In this document: positions 23,239 to 35,722 of the stretch, piece after piece
How the letters are laid out: each line of letters starts with the position of its first letter
Position numbering within the stretch: the first letter of the stretch is position 1
The notes under the pieces: model-generated
Databases searched by the model: none
Seen by the model: only the letters and a program-made list of their open reading frames with translations
Told to the model about the DNA's origin: nothing
Position numbers and translations under genes: made by a program
Assembly: GCA_022376515.1 (NCBI GenBank)
Contig: WTXI01000132.1
Coordinates: 1-64,000, forward strand
Source: Lactifluus volemus
Lineage: Eukaryota; Basidiomycota; Agaricomycetes; Russulales; Russulaceae
Length of the DNA: 64,000 bases
Reading direction: 5' to 3'

Positions 23239-24110
23239 ATGTTGGGGATGGTACGCACGGCATTCCTCTAAAACTTTGATAATTTTGCTGGGGGATGGCT
23301 GGGATAGCCACAAGTATTTAGATGGGCATGTTGACTTTGCTCGTCTCCGATATCAGAGCTTAATACTTGCGGATGCTGTGCTTCATGTAGTATGCTTCCG
23401 TTCTCAGGCTATGCGGCCTAAGAGAACAAGTCTAACAGTATGCTAGCGATTTCCGAGGAGTCCCTGACAAACATTAAGAATTGAGGCAGTTAGGAAAATT
23501 GGGAGGGTATCGCAACCGCTCAGTGGTAGAACTGGGCGGCTTAGTAAGAGATTGTCACGGTGTAGACTCTCGTCTTCTCTTTGCTTTGTGATCAATCCAA
23601 CTGTTAGCTCAATAAAATGTAATCTACATTTAGGCGACAGCATACACTGATACTGTAACTTGATTTTCGACACCAACTCGTCGTAACGAGATCGCTGTAC
23701 TTGCACCGTCCCTGTGGCCCGCGACGTTGAAAGCTATGCCAAGTAACTCGTATTAGCATATATGGGATACCTTTGTTTGTTTAGTCTTTGTCCAATATGA
23801 TTCTCTCCACTTGCCATGCCCCCAACTGAATTGAAGTCTAGTCACGGCCGCAGTATAAGGCGGAGCAACATTAGCAGATTTAGGCCATCAATTCGGTGGA
23901 ATCAAATCGTTACGTTCTATAAATGCTGTAGTGAAATAAATCTATTCAACTTATGGTCATAATGGGCCTTATGGTCATAATGGGCGTTATATGAGCCCCG
24001 AGTTACTTTGGCACTAAGGAATCGAACCGTGGGATCGTCGGAGGACCCCGCCCGGAGTACAGTATTTACCTTCATGACGGTGTCGTTCTCTTCTCTCTCG
24101 GCCACACCGT
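23239..24110 (+). promoter_or_regulatory. Spacer and S28-2 upstream region, TATA box at 23918-23924
   Basis: No gene. It contains the intact copia target site (near 23633) and the intact hAT target site acttgcac (23699-23706), so it acts as the empty-site reference for both insertions. TATAAAT at 23918-23924 is about 187 bp before the S28-2 ATG. The short duplication ttatggtcataatgggc near 23951-23983 is specific to this unit. Confidence 0.6.
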
Positions 24111-26374
24111 ATGGTGTGGGCTTTCCACATCATTTGGATATCTCTTCTTGTCGTGCTCGTCGGTACAGGCGGCAGCAATGCCCTTCACGAGCACGTCCTC
24201 CATAATCCACAGGGGTCAACTTTCAAAATCTCCATTGACGCGCTGCTGGCATAACCTCGCATCCCGATCAAGGGGCTGAGGTGCCGGCGCATGCCAGCAC
24301 ATTACAAGCACCACTCGTTGTCGCCGTCGCGGCATCCGAGTTCTCCGTTCAGACGTTCACCCAGCCACTCGATCACTTTGACAACACCACCGACGCGACG
24401 TTTCAACAACGTTTCTGGGTCAACACACGACACTATAAACCACGTCATGGCTCACCGGTCATCGTTATCGATGGGGGCGAGACTAATGGGGAGGACCGTC
24501 TGCCGTTCTTGGACACAGGTGTTGGGGATATTTTGGCACGTGCGACAGGTGGCATCGCAGTTGTGCTAGAGCATAGATATTATGGTACGTGTATCCCTGG
24601 ATTGAGCCTAGACGCTTTCATGTGCTGACGTGTGACTGGGATTTGGTCCAGGCAAGTCTGTGGGTGTCCAAAACTTTTCGACTGATTCCCTAAGGTACGC
24701 TTGTCCTCGCCGCCTCATCCCATGTCGACCCCTCCGCGCGCTCTTATATTGATCCAGCTTATTTCCCCATCATGCGGTGCTGTAGGTGGCTCAACAACGA
24801 GCAAGCACTCGAAGACTCGGCCAATTTTATGCGCAATGTCAAATTCGAGAACATCAACGAGAACCTTACGGCCCGAAAGACACCATGGATATACTATGGT
24901 GTTCGTGTGCCCTCTCCGGCGTTCTGTGGTGGTGGTCATCCCGTTGTTAATGTCGAGTTTTGGTTTTGTAGGGGTCATATGCAGGAGCACGGGCAGCTCA
25001 CATGCGAGTCCTGTATCCTGATCTCGTGTTTGGTGCTATTGCGTCGAGTGGTGAGCACCTTTTGTTTTCAATCATTCTTCACAAACGATACTAAGCCTCC
25101 TCCCGCCCCCTAGCGGTGACGCACGCTGTGCTCATGAACTGGGAGTACATGGACGTCATCCGGTTCGCGTCGGACCCAATTTGTTCATCCAACCTCGTAA
25201 ATAGCATCAGCATGATTGATTCCCTTCTCAAAATCGGCCCCCTGCGCGGCCGACTCAAAAGCCTGTTTGGCCTCAGCGAGCTGGAGTCAGATAAGGACTT
25301 TGCCTCGGTGCTCGAGGTATGTCTCGGACCTGCTTCATAAGATAGGCGGAACTAATATGTGCTGCTGGAACAGTATCCGCTGTCCACGTGGCAAGATCAG
25401 AACTGGGATCCTGCTGTTAGCTCGACGACATTCGATCAGTTCTGTGCGACGCTTAATGGCGACACGCCGACTCTGAAAGACACGGAGCGTATGGTGCTCC
25501 TAGCAGGAGGACTGAAAGCTAACATCGCTCTGTTAAATTACGCCAAGTGGATCCGAGAGGTACGCATACCTTACCCTTATGCATCTTGAATCACAAAGCT
25601 TTTGTGACCGCGAAGAACATTGTCGTACTCTGCCCACAAGATATGGGTTTGACTGTGGAAGATTGCTTTGGGACAAACGAAGATTCAAAATATCAGATCA
25701 CAGATCTCAGTGAAGACTGGCGCCCGTGGGTGTTCCAGTACTGCACACAATGGGGCTACTTGACCGTATGTCTTCGCATCACCGCATCACTGACCATGCT
25801 GACATCCATTTGTAGACCGCGCCACCAGTTGGCATCCCTACTATTATTTCGCGCCTATTGGACATCGACTATGAGCACAAAATATGTATTCAGGCGTTCC
25901 CACCGGGAGAATACTACAAAGTGCCTCCACTGCCAAATGTCACTGCCGTAAATGTGCTAGGCGATTACCACATCGCAGCTGATAGGTTAGCATTTATTGA
26001 CGGTGAGGGTATGTATATTCAGTCGTTCTACCCCTTTCTTGAACGGGTCCGGTGATGCTGACTATGGATGGGTTCGCAGTTGATCCGTGGCGCCCATACA
26101 CGCCACATAGTACTTACGGTGGTGCGGAGGAACGTGAGGACACAGTGGTTAGGCCATTCAAAATTATTCCTGGTGTGTCCTAATTTTTTCACTTGGTGAG
26201 ATAAAACTGTGGAATGACACGCTGCTAGGTGGTGTCCACCACTGGGACGAGAATGGTCTCAGGAAGGGCGAGAAGGAACCCAAGAAAATTAGGCAAATTC
26301 ATAGTGAGATGGTTGAGTTTGTCAAGGCTTGGTTGGAGGACTGGGAAGACCCCTTTGACGAGGCAATGGTATGA
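24111..26374 (+). pseudogene. S28-2: secreted S28-family serine peptidase, one base from intact
   Basis: Ten exons: 24111-24584, 24652-24694, 24786-24900, 24972-25050, 25114-25316, 25374-25559, 25616-25765, 25816-26008, 26080-26172 and 26229-26374. All splice phases agree, and the sum is one base short of a multiple of three. The missing base is in a G run at about 24211-24216 (four Gs; the other copies have five), in the propeptide region before FTQPLDHFDN. Otherwise the 560-codon gene is complete. It has a signal segment at residues 8-22, the nucleophile Ser near residue 213 in GGSYAG (exon 4), Asp near 483 in VDPWRP and His near 516-517 in GGVHHWDENG. These are the S28 catalytic positions. 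Start at an internal Met (24281) would drop the signal peptide. It converges on NLR-2 with a 385-bp gap. Confidence 0.85.
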
Positions 26375-26759
26375 TTCGCTTGATGTGTAACGTTTCGTTG
26401 TTCTTAGTTCAGAGCAGCACAGCAATCGAAAATAAGATTCTACTCTGCTGGTTCTCGCGCCGAGATCAGCAATCCTACAAACAATTCGACTCGCTTCTGT
26501 GCACCTTTCAACTGCTTACAAGTCCCGAAAAACCGTTTTTAACTTTTCTTTCTTGTCGAGGACCTCTTTTTAAGGCACAATAGTCACATGACTGTCATGT
26601 TACCGGTGGCCAGGCACGTGAGTCTCGGCAAACACGCGTTCGATGGACCCTCAATTGATTCATCAGTCTTTAACCTGACTGTCCGCGATTATTTATTAGT
26701 ATCCGATAGAGGGAATGACTATAGAAAAATAAATCAAAAGTGTACAACCGATTCTATTT
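26375..26759. other. Convergent intergenic region between S28-2 and NLR-2
   Basis: 385 bp, no gene. Close to 59494-59888 in the last unit. It must carry both 3' ends; no clear terminator signals can be singled out. Confidence 0.6.
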
Positions 26760-29700
26760 CTATGAATTGTAACCATAGACTGTAGCCCAATTTAATCCAT
26801 ACGCAAACTTTGAGAAATCAAGCCGCGTCTCATGTCCACCTGCGATCCAGACAGTCCTGGGCCTATGAAGACACCGCCTGTGAAGATCGGGAACCCATAA
26901 AAGAAGTTCTTTCTCTTCTCCACATATCCAACCATCAGTATTGATCGGGGACTGATCTAGGATTTTGTCAGCATCTTTCATTACAACCTTCGCAGATCTG
27001 ATCCCTGAGGTGTGTCCAGTAGATTGGCCCGCTCCAACCTGTCCTTTTGTAACTTCCCACATGCGAATCGTGTGATCACTTGAGGCCGATGCTATTCGCT
27101 GTCCATCTGGAGAGAATGCAACGGAATTGACATAAGAGGTGTGTCCAGCAAACGGACCCGCTACCATCTCTCCTGTTGCGGCATCCCACATGCGTATCGT
27201 ACAATCGTATGAGGCCGACGCGATGCGCTTCCCGTCCGGCGAGAATACAGCAGAGCTGACCGGAGCAGTGTGTCCTGTAATTGGGCCCACTATGATCTGT
27301 CCGGTTGTGATATCCCACACGCAAATCGTGGCATCGCCTGAGGCCGATGTGAGGCGCTGTCCGTCCGGCGAGAATGCAACTGTGTTGACCGATTTGTTGT
27401 GTCCAGCAAACGGGCCCGCTACGACTTGCCCTGTTGCAGCATCCCACACACGAATCGTACAATCGTCCGAGGATGATGCAATGCACCGCCCGTCCGGCGA
27501 GAATGCAACAGATCTGACCTTGTCAGTGTGTCCAGTAAACGGGCCCGCTACGACCCTTCCTGTTGTGGCATCCCAAATGCGAATCGTGAAATCATTAGAA
27601 GCCGATGCAATGTGCCGCCCGTCCGGCGAGAATGCAACAGAGTTGACCCAATCAGTAGGTCCAGTGAACGGGTCCGCTACGACTTGCCCTGTTGCGGCAT
27701 CCCACACACGAATCGTACGATCGTATGAGAACGATGCAACGCGCTGTCCGTCCGGCGAGAATGCAACAGATGTGACCCAATCGGTGTGTCCAGTAAACGG
27801 GTCCGCTGCGATCTGTCCTGTCGCGGCATCCCACATACAAATCGCGTGATCATCCGAAGCTGATGCGATGCGCTGTCCGTCGGGCGAAAATGCAATAGAT
27901 ATGACCGCACTGGAGTGTCCAGTAAACGCATCAACTACGATCTGTCCTACTGCGGCGTCCCACACGCGAGTCGTGCCGTCGTCCGAGGCCGATGCAATGC
28001 GCTGTCCATCCGGCGAGAATGCAACAGAATTGACATCATCGGTGTGTCCGGTAAACGGGCCTGCTGCTATCTCTCCCATTGTGGCATCCCACAAGCAAAT
28101 CGTGTGATCATAAGAGGCCGATGCGATATTTTTCCCGTCCGGCGAGAATGCAACACTTGTGACATGATGGGTGTGTCCAATAAATGGACCCGCTACAACC
28201 TCTCCCGTCGTGATATCCCACACGCGGATTGTGTGGTCATGCGAGGCCGATGCGATGCGCTGTCCGTCCGGCGAAAATGAAACAGATCCAACACAATCGG
28301 TATGTCCAGTAAACGGGCCCGCTACGATCTGTCCGGTTGCGGCATCCCACACGCATATCGTGCGATCGTCCGAGGCCGATGCAATGCACCGCCCGTCTGG
28401 TGAGAATGCAACAGATCTGACCCAATCGGCGTGTCCAGTAAACGGGCCCGCTACGGTTTCTCCCATTGTGGTATCCCAAACGCGAATTGTGCAATCCCGC
28501 GAGGCCGATGCGACGTGCCGCCCGTCCGGGGAGAATGAAACAGAAACGACCGAAGCTGTATGTCCAGTAAATGGATCCGTTACGATTTGTCCTGTTGTGA
28601 CATCCCACACCCGAATCGTGCGGTCGTCCGAGCTCGATGCAATGCGCTGGCCGTCCGGCGAAAATGCAACAGAATTGACGTGACTGGTGTGTCCAGTGAA
28701 CGGGCCCGCTACGATCTCTCCTGTCGTGGCATCCCACACGCAGATCGTGTGATAGGCCGATGCGATGCGTTGCCCGTCCGGCGAAAACGCAACAGAAAAG
28801 ACCGATTCACTATGTGCATGAATCGTCATTTCCAATGCTGGCCAATGAGACAATTCCCCACATTCCAAGGTCAATGTGTGAGGAAACTGGGAGAGGTATT
28901 GATTGCGGATGAGGGAAGAGGTTGGTGTGAAAGGGAACGCAGACACATAGATATGGGGAGCACTCTTCGCCACGGCCATTCCGAAATACCGCACAAATGC
29001 GGACGCATCATGCACCAATCCCAACAAATCCTGCACTTCTGGTTGAGTACGCTGTTTTACCCAAATGTCATTACATGTCATACTCAATTATGGTGTGTAC
29101 CTACCTCAAGCTGCAGCCACGATGATAATACTGGCGAAACAGGGCCCACACGGCTCGTAATGCTAAGCACTTCCAGCCAAAATAGAAATTTTGTCTCGAA
29201 GAGAGATCGGACCTTTTTGAAGATATCCTGGTCGAAGCCAAAATGGCCTAAATGATCGACCCAATAAACACACGCGTATGATAGTCCAGATGGAATGTGT
29301 TCGGCAATTCGAGATTCAAGGTCAGGGACGTCGCTATTCGCGAGATATGACGACTCGAGTTTGCAGATGTTGAATTTGAGGCTATTTAGCATTAAGCCAA
29401 GGCATGAATGTGCCAACTGTCGATGGGCGTCGGAGAGGTCCACATAGAACACGTCGTTCCTCTGATTGGTTAGAAAATCACGGAATGAGGTATGGAGAGG
29501 AAGGATGGGACGGGTTTGATCCGATGAAGTCACGTTGCTCAGCAGCGAGCCCAGACGACGAAGTGTTTCAAGTACAGGAAGAGGATCGAAATCCTCAGGA
29601 TCATCAATGGGTGCATGCCGTCGCAAAGATATTAAGGACTGGATGGAGAGGGGCTCGATCGCAGCAAAAAGCTGTCCCATGATGGACCGAAATAGTGACT

Positions 29701-32153
29701 GTGCTTCCTCTGATTTGAAGTATTCTTTGAGAACTTCTTCGTACAAATGATCCAACAAACCTCTCCCGCGACCTTGAGAGTGTCCCAACAGGCGCTGTAT
29801 GAGCCTTTTCACGATGACGCCGAGATTATCAGGGCTATTGATGAATCCGGATGCAACTGCAGCCCACTGAAATAGGCCCTCTGCACCCTTCGCTAATCTG
29901 TCACCATGCTCTTTGAACACTTCCTCGGGGAGCTCATCCTGGAGATAAATCCCAATATCTTGCTCCGTGTCGGCGGCCAGTTGGGGGTCATTCATGTAGA
30001 GGGTACGGACAGACTTCGCGTTGGCGAAAGCAGGTTCGATGCCATGCTCCGGCCTCGAAGTGATGAATATGCGGAAGTTTGGCGGGAGGTCGATGAGGTG
30101 TTGGGCAAGAAATGTATGTAGTCCATTTTTGCCGATCGTGATGCCACTCTCATCCAACGCATCGATGACGATAAGGATCGTGCCATCGAGTTGTAGGTAC
30201 TTGAGTGGTTTAAGGAGGAACCATTCAAAAAGTCTACGATAATCTCGGGTATTACGAAAAGACGAATTTCCAATAACGGCCTCCCCGAGGGCGAGTTTGA
30301 ACGGAGGATAACGATCGCAGAGATCACGAGCAAGCGTTGTGAAGAGATGATAACCATCGTCCTTGGATTCCTCCTTCCGACGAAAAGCGACATAGGAACC
30401 AAGACAGTTCTGGTCGAAAAGATGCGCGACCTCATGTGCAATCGAAGACTTTCCTGTGCCTGCCTGGCCGAAGAGAACGAGGCCACGTTCAGAGTTGGGA
30501 TTCCCGACCCATTCAATGATGTGGTGCAAAAAATCTTGGCGAGTGCCTGGATGACAGCCCTTCCTATTGTTGAATCGCCAGCCTCCTATAACAGGCACTT
30601 CTCCGATTATTGCCCTCAATTCTGCGCTCCCCCTGTCAGATGGACGATCCGACGATTTGCCAAAATCACGCACCAGTTTCCAATGCCTGGTTCGACGTTT
30701 TCGTTAGCTGCGATCTCATATCATCTCGTATCTGAAGGACAGCAGCCCCAGCGATGACAGTAGCATATGTGAGGAACTTTTTATGCAGTCGGATGATCGT
30801 GGTGCGGTAGGTTTCGACTTTGTCGTCAAGCTGGTCGCCGATATTCTTAAAGACTCGTTTCCCTGGAAATCAAATGTTAATAACAAGCAACGAAAATGGT
30901 CAAGACGACGTACCGACTTGCACGTCCTTCGCATACGATACAATAAATTCGGCTGATTCGGAGACGCACTGCAGCATCTCCTCGAGGACTTTTGCCTGCG
31001 TAGATCCCTGCCGAATGCTCGTCAAAACGTCCGCGTCCTTCGCAAATTCAAACCCGTCCCGTATCGCGATAAGTAGTGTCCGGACATTATCGTCAAGCTG
31101 AAACTGGTGTAGCAAGGTCTGGTAGCGAAGTCACAAAAAAAATGAATGAATCTTCCATGACCTCCGACAAAGTAAGGACACATACCTCGGGGATCTTTGA
31201 GAACAGACTCCATGCTAAGCTGGCATAGGGGTTCAGCTGGGACGGAATGAAGTTAACAAAGGGTAGGGAGAAAACATATTTTGTGCATACTTTTAGGATT
31301 GGACTGACTGTGTCCATCACCCATTTGATACTATTAGCGGTAGTCTTCCAAGTTTTTACCGCATCCAAAGCTTCCCCAGCGCGATCGAGAGTATGTGACA
31401 TCTCCGTCTGGTTGTCCGCCATCGATGCCACAGGAGTACCGCTCTCGATGGGAACGGTACCCATCCGAGATGAAGAAGATAGGGCGGTGGTAATTGCCGT
31501 CTGTCGCGAGGTATGAATAGAATGGGCAGTACCTTCTTCAGCGACAGGGTTGTCCAGATCTGCCATTCTTGGATTTGGAGCGTTGTCTGACGCAGTCACA
31601 GACGAACTCGGATTTGCTGACATGGTGATCGTTATGTAGGGTGTGGCCTGTTCTGTCAGGTGTCCATGTCGATCGGCGCCGCCGAAAACAATATTGAGCT
31701 CTACAGGTTGGGTGCTCAGCCAGACGCACGAACAAGAATCCTAAAAAGACGAACCGCGTTGAGATTCACAGCCTATTTCCTTTGTTCCAACAAGGATGTC
31801 TTTCTGCATGGCTCTTTTTGCATACAGAGATATCCTAACACGAGAATGTGGTTGTAAGGCACTACAGGAGAGTCAGTTGGTGAATAGAGGCAAAAGTATA
31901 AGAGTACTTACAAAGCATCGACCTCCTCGTTCCACTCCACATGATTCCCCATGCTCCGCACAGCTCGTGTATGCCAAGTTCTCGCCCCAGCGATCACAGT
32001 AACATAAAAACGACTTTCCTTTCGAGAGATAGCCTTGATATGTGGAAGATTGTGTGCTCTAAGGACTGGCAGAGAAGAGAGATTTAGTACTTGTGACAGC
32101 GAGATATCAAGACACATACTGGTTAGTTGGAGTGGAAATGAGCTAGATTGCAT
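26760..32153 (-). CDS. NLR-2: intact C2-NACHT-WD40 NLR-like receptor
   Basis: Nine exons: 32120-32153, 31912-32065, 31755-31861, 31291-31700, 31186-31236, 30914-31118, 30674-30862, 29105-30621 and 26760-29051. Introns are 50-67 bp with GT-AG ends, and the total of 4,959 nt is exactly 1,653 codons. Domains: C2 at about 5-100, lacking the usual Asp residues of the calcium loops (LPHIKAISRKESRFYV), so probably calcium-independent. Then a Ser/Thr-rich linker to about 230, a helical NLR N-domain at about 236-383, and NACHT from 384 (P-loop GQAGTGKSS 435-443, Walker B 532-543). A 14-blade WD40 array runs at about 969-1569, with an 80-residue tail. Blade 1 is two residues short (IASAYHTICVWD). Likely a cytosolic sensor in non-self or pathogen recognition, by family analogy. 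A hAT element begins 20 bp upstream of the ATG, so the native promoter is displaced. Confidence 0.9.
27016..28814 (-). repeat. NLR-2 WD40 array: 14 tandem units of about 129 bp
   Basis: Same architecture as 15630-17430. Blade-by-blade comparison with NLR-1 shows the framework (SVAFSPDGQRIAS, TIxVWD, TGQIVAGPFTG) nearly fixed. The residues after HT and around SxDx differ in most blades. Blade 10 starts with PT instead of HT. Confidence 0.9.
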
Positions 32154-32173
32154 ATCGGTGACTGGAGTGCGGC

Positions 32174-35100
32174 CAGTGTTGTGCGGTCACTGACCGGAAG
32201 TCAAAAGTCAGGTCACGCGCATGCTGACTAGTCATTGACCAGTCAGTGACTGTAAAACGACCGTGACTTTCGACTTCGCGTGGGAATGCCAAAACCGCTT
32301 ATTAATCACTGATCTGATGTTATCAGAGTTTTATCGTCGAATCGATAAGCTCAATTTTATCTCCATCGTATACCATCAATAGTGCTCGCGTCTACTTATT
32401 GTTCCTTCCTCACCAATATCGGGCCATTATCTGATCCCTTGCACGCACTTATACTGTATGTAGTATGATTCCAATGATACGAGCTGCAACAACCCACTGC
32501 TTCATTAGCTAGTATGCCTAGCCGGCCACCCCTACCCCATCGCTCATGGTTTCGAGACTTCTACAAAGACCATCCAAAACTTTCACAGAAGGCACCTGAG
32601 GCCTATTCTGGTACAAGGGGGACGCATGACAAGGCAAAAGTTTTTTGTAAACGGTGCTTGGAAGATCGCATCAATATTATTCTTACCCAAGATGCAAGAG
32701 AGGTTGTAAATGGCAGTCGGCAGGCTGCCCGAACATGGGAGATGGTCGAGCTGGAGTGTGCGTAATTTTCTGACTTCTCGATATTGCCAGTGACCCGAAA
32801 GCAATATTTTAGTATTTGCAATCGAACAAAATGATCCTGCACGCGAGTGGTTGGCCGCTCGCACAGAAGGGCTTCTTAATCACCTACGAAATTGCCACCG
32901 CCAGCCACCTGAAGTCCGTGAAAAAGCTCAGCAGCACAAAGAAAACATGAAGTCTCCTAGGAAGACTGCATCACGTCGCAATGTCGGGGAAAGTGTAGAA
33001 ACTAGCTCTTCTGTTCAAGGGTATTCAGTTTCTCCATATCCTCCGAGTCGACCTCCTGTGCTCCACGTTCAAACGCCTTCTGACTCATATCAGTCTGCAT
33101 TTAGTCTTACAATTCCAGGGCCATTTATGCATAGTAGTTATGAGCGAGACCCTTCTGTTGTTTCAACTTCTACTTCTAGTCTTGCTCCGTCTGATTCTAT
33201 ATCCATGTGCCACATTCCTCCACCATCCAGAACTACTAGTAGACGCAGCAGACATCGTGTGGCATCATTTACTTCTCGGGCACCGTCTCCTGATTTGCCA
33301 TGGTCAGATGCGCGTCAGATGCGCTTCGAGGAGAGGATGATACGGCTCACTGCATCAGCGGGTCTACCGCTCTCTTGGGTAGAAAATCCGGAGTGGCTAA
33401 ATTTCTGCACAGAATTTATTCCACAAGCGAAGTCACCAAGTCGCAAGGTACTTACACAACGTCTGCTTCCTCGGACGCTTGCAGAATTGCAAACCCAAGC
33501 AAAGGAACGGGCTAAGGGTCGGAACGCGACTGCTTCGTGTGACGGTTGGACAGGTGAAAACTTCCACCACTACATCGCATTTATGATTGCGGTCGAAAAA
33601 GAGGTGCGACACTGTATATTACTTGAATTAGATCTGACTCAGGCATATAATTAGGTTCACACTGTAAGAGTTCACGACGCCTCAAATGAAAGAAAGACCG
33701 CAGATAATTTGTTGAACTTAATGGTTGAGGTAATTGAACATCTTCGATCGGAATGGGGGGTTACTGTTGTCGCGTTCACAACGGATGCATCTGGAGAATC
33801 ACGAAAAGCAAGAAAGATGCTACTTGCTCAATTTCCACATCTTGTCTGTCCAGATTGTTTCGCACACCAGGTCTGATGAGCTCCCTTCTCATATCAATTA
33901 ATTTTAATGTTCCAAAGGTCAATCTCATTGTTGGAGATTATTTCAAAGTCGAGACGGTATACACCGAGTACAGCAAAATGGCTTGCGAGCTTATTGGGTG
34001 GCTACGCAGCAAGACATATATTCTCGCCCATCTACGAGATGTGCAGATACGAAATGGCAAGGTCGCTCTTGCTGTGATCCGCGCTGTGTTAACAAGGTGG
34101 ACGGCACATTATCTTGCTTTCAAACGTCTACTTGAACTACAACATCCTCTCCGAGCACTTGTAACTAACGACGCGATGGCCCCGCCTGATCAAGCGATCC
34201 TCAATCCTCCGGGTGGAACTGCGGCAAACAGAAGGAAAGCACGCGAAATGATAGCAATCATTGAGAATTCCGTTTTTTGGCATGCCTTAGCTCGGTATGA
34301 ATTTATTATTCAACTCAAGAAGAGTGTAATATATTTTGGTACAGGCTCAAGACCCATCTCGAACCTCTCGCAAGAGCTGCAAATATAGCACAGGCAGCGT
34401 TTTGTCGTTTGGATCAAATACTCCTCGCATTTGGTGCCCTTACCATTTATTACAATGATATCAAAGCGAAGGATGCAGCCAATATCCTTGGATGTACAGC
34501 TATTCTAGACAGCATCGAGAAGCGGTGGGCCAAAGCAGATCAAGATGTCTTTATCGCCGCGGTCATCCTAAATCCATTTGTCAAGACGACTGCATTTTTT
34601 GCTGAAGTGCCGTTTTTAACACGAGCTGGCGTTCTTGCGCTTATGAAGCGTTTATATCAACGTTTCTTTTCCATCACAGAGACCTCAGAAGCACTCAAAG
34701 AAAATTTACGACAGCTATTCTCTAATGTAGAGGATTATTTCGCAGGGCGTGGCATCTGTACAGAGATGACACAATATGTTTCTGCGATCGATGAGGAAGC
34801 ACAGCGCAATGGGGTATCTCCTGATCCAATCACAGTATACCATGGCATCAGCCCTATTGCTAGCACCAGCCCGCCGCCACTCTTCAAACTCGCATATCAC
34901 ATCCTTTCGATTTGCCCTAATTCAGCCTCATGCGAACGCTTGTTCAGTATCTTCGGAAATACTCTCACAAAGCTCAGAAATCGCCTCGGCAACCAAACAC
35001 TCACATCGCTCGCAGAACTTAAAATGCACATCCGGGATGAACATCTGCGCGATAGCGAAACGAAGAATCGCATGAAGCGCTTCTTTGGTGCAAAGACAAG

Positions 35101-35722
35101 CACTTCTTCTGTGCCACCAGTGTCTACCGTTCCTCAAGTTCCTCAGCAGCCCTCCACCTCTGCGTCGACATCACCACCAACCAGTAAAACAGAAACAGAT
35201 TGCACGACTCAGATGGAGGTCGATCCGATATCACAGTCACCAGATGATGTCATCAACGAATTCAATCACATCACAGGATCGTTTACCAGGCAGGCGGGAG
35301 GAGACGATGATGATGGGGATGGACAGATGCCTTCCGTCATCTCAATTGAGATAGCTAATCTATTTGATTTCACGAAGACGTCCTGGATCCCATCGCATGA
35401 ACGTAGCGCATCTCGGAGTCTAGAGGAGGAATTAGAGCTCTATGAGCTGCTTGATTTGGATGCACCAGGGGAAGAAGATATTAATTTAGAGATTGATCAT
35501 GCTCTCGATAGTGTACTTCATCATGTTTAGCATACTACACAGATACATTCTAGTTATGCTTCATTCACGCAGGACACGGTGGCTGCGCGCTGAGTCGGCC
35601 CGTCGCCGCCGCCCATTACATCAGCGACCTAGGGCAGAGTCACGGTCAGTTGCAGTCACTGACCCCCTAGGTCAGATGACTTTGCTGACCGTCACGACTA
35701 GTCACTGACCGGCACATCACTG
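32174..35722 (+). mobile_element. hAT DNA transposon, copy 1 (3,549 bp)
   Basis: Ends are cagtgttgtgcggtcac.. and ..gtgaccggcacatcactg, an imperfect terminal inverted repeat with CAGTG ends typical of hAT. Many GTCAGTGAC/GACTAGTCA motifs lie just inside both ends, plausible transposase-binding sites. Left flank 32166-32173 is agtgcggc and right flank 35723-35730 is gtgcaagt, so this copy has no matching 8-bp duplication. The right flank is the reverse complement of the right flank of copy 2. The region 32174-32513 before the coding start is non-coding. Confidence 0.92.
32514..35530 (+). CDS. hAT transposase, copy 1
   Basis: Five exons: 32514-32757, 32813-33603, 33655-33870, 33918-34294 and 34345-35530. 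Introns are 47-55 bp and the total of 2,814 nt gives 937 residues with all phases matching. A BED-type zinc finger is split by the first intron (CKRC in exon 1, LLNHLRNCH in exon 2). The RNase-H-like catalytic core shows ASCDGWTGENF (first Asp), FTTDASGESRKAR (second Asp) and FAHQ. The C-terminal hAT dimerisation block carries the conserved Glu in SASCERLFSIFG, followed by LRNRLG. The acidic tail after about residue 780 is long. The enzyme cuts and pastes DNA with 8-bp target duplications. The ORF looks fully functional. Confidence 0.92.

Larger units (their letters stand above)
12068..23698. repeat. Complete unit U1 of the tandem segmental duplication (11.6 kb)
   Basis: Measured from acttgcaccatccctg at 12068 to its next occurrence at 23699. 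Contents: S28-1, NLR-1, C2-like remnant, proteasome pseudogene, spacer. The same landmark occurs at 39425. Unit U0 is 1-12067 minus the copia insertion. U2 is 23699-32173 plus the inverted spacer, with a deletion. U3 is 39425-40471 plus 57954-64000. Confidence 0.9.

Noticed and set aside
31237..31290. The segment VCTKYVFSLPFVNFIPSQ as protein in the NLR linker
   Set aside because: It is open in frame, but GTATGC...CCCAG makes a 54-bp intron, and its removal brings SPIL next to LNPYASLAWS as in related NLRs. Retention remains possible.
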